From contig NZ_JACCBH010000001.1 of NCBI RefSeq assembly GCF_013409745.1, positions 1,302,001 through 1,366,000 of the forward strand: a stretch of 64,000 nt of DNA, read 5' to 3'. This DNA is from Microbacterium pseudoresistens (GTDB lineage: Bacteria > Actinomycetota > Actinomycetes > Actinomycetales > Microbacteriaceae). Made by a program: the position numbers and the translations under genes. Shown piece after piece: positions 62,330 through 64,000 of the stretch (position 1 is the first letter of the stretch; the number at the start of each line of letters is the position of its first letter). The notes below the pieces were generated by a model. That model made no database searches. It saw nothing but the letters and a program-made list of their open reading frames with translations, and had not been told where the DNA came from.

Positions 62330-63222
62330 TGGATGACCTCCTTGAAGATCTGGGCGAGCGAGGGGTGCTGCGGGGCGAAGGTCGTGACCTCGCCGCGATC
62401 GAGGGCTGAGCGCAGGATGCGCTGGGCGGTCTCGGGGGAGTCGGCGTCGAACACGGCCGTGCCGCCCTCGAAGTCGATGACCTCGACGCCGGCCTCGTCG
62501 CGCACCCATCCGGCGTCCGTGGAGCCGGAGAGCTCGTAGCGGAGGGTGGAGTGCTCGGCACGCATCGCGTCGCGCGAGCCGGCGGCGCGGATCGTGCCCC
62601 CGGCGATGATGATGAGGTCGTCGCACAGCCGCTCGACCACGTCGAGCTGGTGCGAGGAGAAGATGATGGACGCACCCTGCGCCGCCCGTGCCTGGAGCAC
62701 CCCGGCCACGACGTCGACGGCGAGAGGATCCAGGCCCGAGAACGGCTCGTCGAGGATGAGCACCTCGGGCTCGTGCACGAGGGCCGCGGCGATCTGCGCG
62801 CGTTGCTGGTTGCCCAGCGACAGCGACTCGATCTTGTCGTCGAGGCGCTCGCCGAGGCCGAGCTCGGTGAGCAGGCCCGTCGCGCGCTCGGTGGCCTCGG
62901 CCCTGCCGAAGCCGTGCAGCCGGGCCAGGTACACGACCTGCTCGAGCACCTTCATCTTCGGATACAGACCGCGCTCCTCCGGCATGTAGCCGAAGCGGCG
63001 GCGGTCGGCGGTCGTGACCCTCGCCCCGTCGAGCGAGACCGAGCCGCCGTCGGCGTCGAGCACACCGAGCACGATCCGCATCGTGGTGGTCTTGCCCGCG
63101 CCGTTGCCGCCGACGAACCCGGTGAGCCGCCCCGGCGAGACCGAGAAGGTGATGTCGTCGAGCACGCGCCGGGAGCCGTAGCTCTTGGTGATGCCCGAGA
63201 GGTCGAGGAGTCCTGTGGTCAT
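62326..63222 (-). CDS. ABC exporter ATPase (NatA-like)
   Basis: A 298-residue ATPase with Walker A GGNGAGKTT (~38-46), YMPEERGLYPKMKV Q-loop region, signature LSLGNQQRAQIA (~134-145) and Walker B VLILDEPFSGLDP (~155-167). The C-terminal ~80 residues form the extra domain of NatA-like ATPases. The LSLGNQQ signature is a normal variant of this group. It is the first gene of a two-gene operon. Confidence 0.92.
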   Translation of the reverse strand: MTTGLLDLSGITKSYGSRRVLDDITFSVSPGRLTGFVGGNGAGKTTTMRIVLGVLDADGGSVSLDGARVTTADRRRFGYMPEERGLYPKMKVLEQVVYLARLHGFGRAEATERATGLLTELGLGERLDDKIESLSLGNQQRAQIAAALVHEPEVLILDEPFSGLDPLAVDVVAGVLQARAAQGASIIFSSHQLDVVERLCDDLIIIAGGTIRAAGSRDAMRAEHSTLRYELSGSTDAGWVRDEAGVEVIDFEGGTAVFDADSPETAQRILRSALDRGEVTTFAPQHPSLAQIFKEVIQ

Positions 63223-63419
63223 GCCTCCACGGTAGGCAGGCGGGGTGGCGCGGGCATCCCCCGCGAAGCGGATTCCTCGCGTGCGTATCCCCCGTGCGGG
63301 GGAGCCGGGAGTGGACCGCGCTCCCGCGGATTCAACCCTGGGTTGGCATCGGAGCAGGGAGGGCGGTTCGTAACGTCGAAGTGACGCAGAGGAATGCGCT
63401 GATCCATCGGAGGTATGTC

Positions 63420-64000
63420 GTGAGCATTGAAGTGCGGTCGCTGAGCAAGCGGTACGGGCGGACGTGGGCCGTGCGGAATCTGTCGTTCGAGGTGCAGCCG
63501 GGGCGTGTGACCGGCTTCCTCGGACCGAACGGTGCCGGCAAGTCCACGACCATGCGGTCGATCGTCGGGCTCGACCGACCGACCTCGGGCGAGGCGCTCA
63601 TCGGAGGGAAGCGGTATGCACAGCAGCCTGCGCCGCTGCGGGAGGTCGGCACGCTGCTGGATGCGAAGTCCGCCCACCGCTCCCGCCGCGCCGTCGATCA
63701 CCTGCGCACGGTCGCGGCGACGCACGGCATCTCCCGCGCCCGTATCGAGGAGGTCATCGGCATCACCGGGCTGGAGAGCGTGGCCACCCGCAGGGCCGGT
63801 GCGTTCTCCCTCGGCATGGCGCAGCGTCTGGGCATCGCCGTCGCCCTGCTCGGCGATCCCCACACGCTCATCCTCGACGAGCCGGTCAACGGCCTCGACC
63901 CGGAGGGTGTCACCTGGATCCGTGAGCTCCTCGGTTCCCTGGCCGCCGAGGGGCGCACCGTGTTCCTCTCCTCCCACCTGCTCGCCGAGCTCGCACTCGT
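63420..64000 (+). CDS. ABC transporter ATPase, partial
   Basis: At least 193 codons from GTG 63420 (GGAGG six bases upstream), running off the window. It begins (M)SIEVRSLSKRYGRTWAVRNLSFEV, with Walker A GPNGAGKST (~35-43), signature FSLGMAQRLGIA (~129-140) and Walker B LILDEPVNGLDPEG (~149-162). This is a DrrA/BcrA-like exporter ATPase. The 200-base gap before it has a CCCCC/GGGGG hairpin (63288-63301) but no gene. Its permease is probably just past the end. Confidence 0.9.
   Translation, partial: MSIEVRSLSKRYGRTWAVRNLSFEVQPGRVTGFLGPNGAGKSTTMRSIVGLDRPTSGEALIGGKRYAQQPAPLREVGTLLDAKSAHRSRRAVDHLRTVAATHGISRARIEEVIGITGLESVATRRAGAFSLGMAQRLGIAVALLGDPHTLILDEPVNGLDPEGVTWIRELLGSLAAEGRTVFLSSHLLAELAL

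Overview
The window reads as chromosomal DNA of a high-GC actinobacterium, most likely a member of Microbacteriaceae close to Microbacterium. Signs of this are very GC-rich third codon positions, frequent GTG starts, AGGAGG-type ribosome sites, the recurrent 'gcatccg/ggatgc' codon style, and an HspR-type HAIR operator in front of a clpB-like gene. I see no rRNA, tRNA, CRISPR array, phage or transposase. The genus is inferred from sequence style only.

Layout. 1-5.9 kb: a LacI-controlled sugar cluster with a partial lipoprotein, a GH172 (DUF2961) glycosidase, a LacI regulator, an FGGY kinase and an L-fucose/D-arabinose-type isomerase. Matching LacI operators sit in each promoter. 6-15.9 kb: mostly housekeeping genes, namely mgtE, a conserved hypothetical, two GT4 glycosyltransferases, a membrane protein, an NRDE/TANGO2 protein, coaBC and a ClpB lacking its N-domain. 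15.9-26.2 kb: a second sugar cluster. A binding-protein/permease/permease/SDR operon diverges from an operon coding for a YihV-like kinase, a YihT-like aldolase, a DeoR regulator, a zinc alcohol dehydrogenase, a tartrate/D-malate-type dehydrogenase and an aldehyde dehydrogenase. 26.4-29.4 kb: pntA-pntB, closed by a strong hairpin.

29.5-60.5 kb is a ~31 kb accessory catabolic island. It holds two family III CoA transferases, four MaoC/hot-dog proteins, an enoyl-CoA hydratase-family protein, several SDRs and alcohol dehydrogenases, a thiolase, an MmsA-type semialdehyde dehydrogenase and a MmgE/PrpD protein. It also has a cyclase-family hydrolase, two metallo-beta-lactamase-fold hydrolases, a D-2-hydroxyacid dehydrogenase, an Fe3+/polyamine-type ABC importer, a Liv-type ABC importer and an MFS transporter. 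Two paralogous GntR/FadR-type regulators sit near its two ends. A 13-bp motif (TGATATTTGATAC, in either orientation) occurs at seven gene starts across the island, so it looks like one regulon. No acyl-CoA dehydrogenase, acyl-CoA ligase or ring oxygenase is visible. This suggests that an already unsaturated or hydroxylated carboxylic acid is imported, activated by CoA transfer, hydrated, oxidised and cleaved. The substrate is not identifiable from sequence.

60.5-64 kb: a nitroreductase, a NatA/NatB-type ABC exporter pair and the start of another ABC ATPase that runs off the window.

The strongest leads are the shared-motif CoA-ester island, the YihV/YihT-like cluster with non-sulfoglycolytic partners, and the GH172/isomerase/kinase cluster that fits D-arabinofuranoside use.
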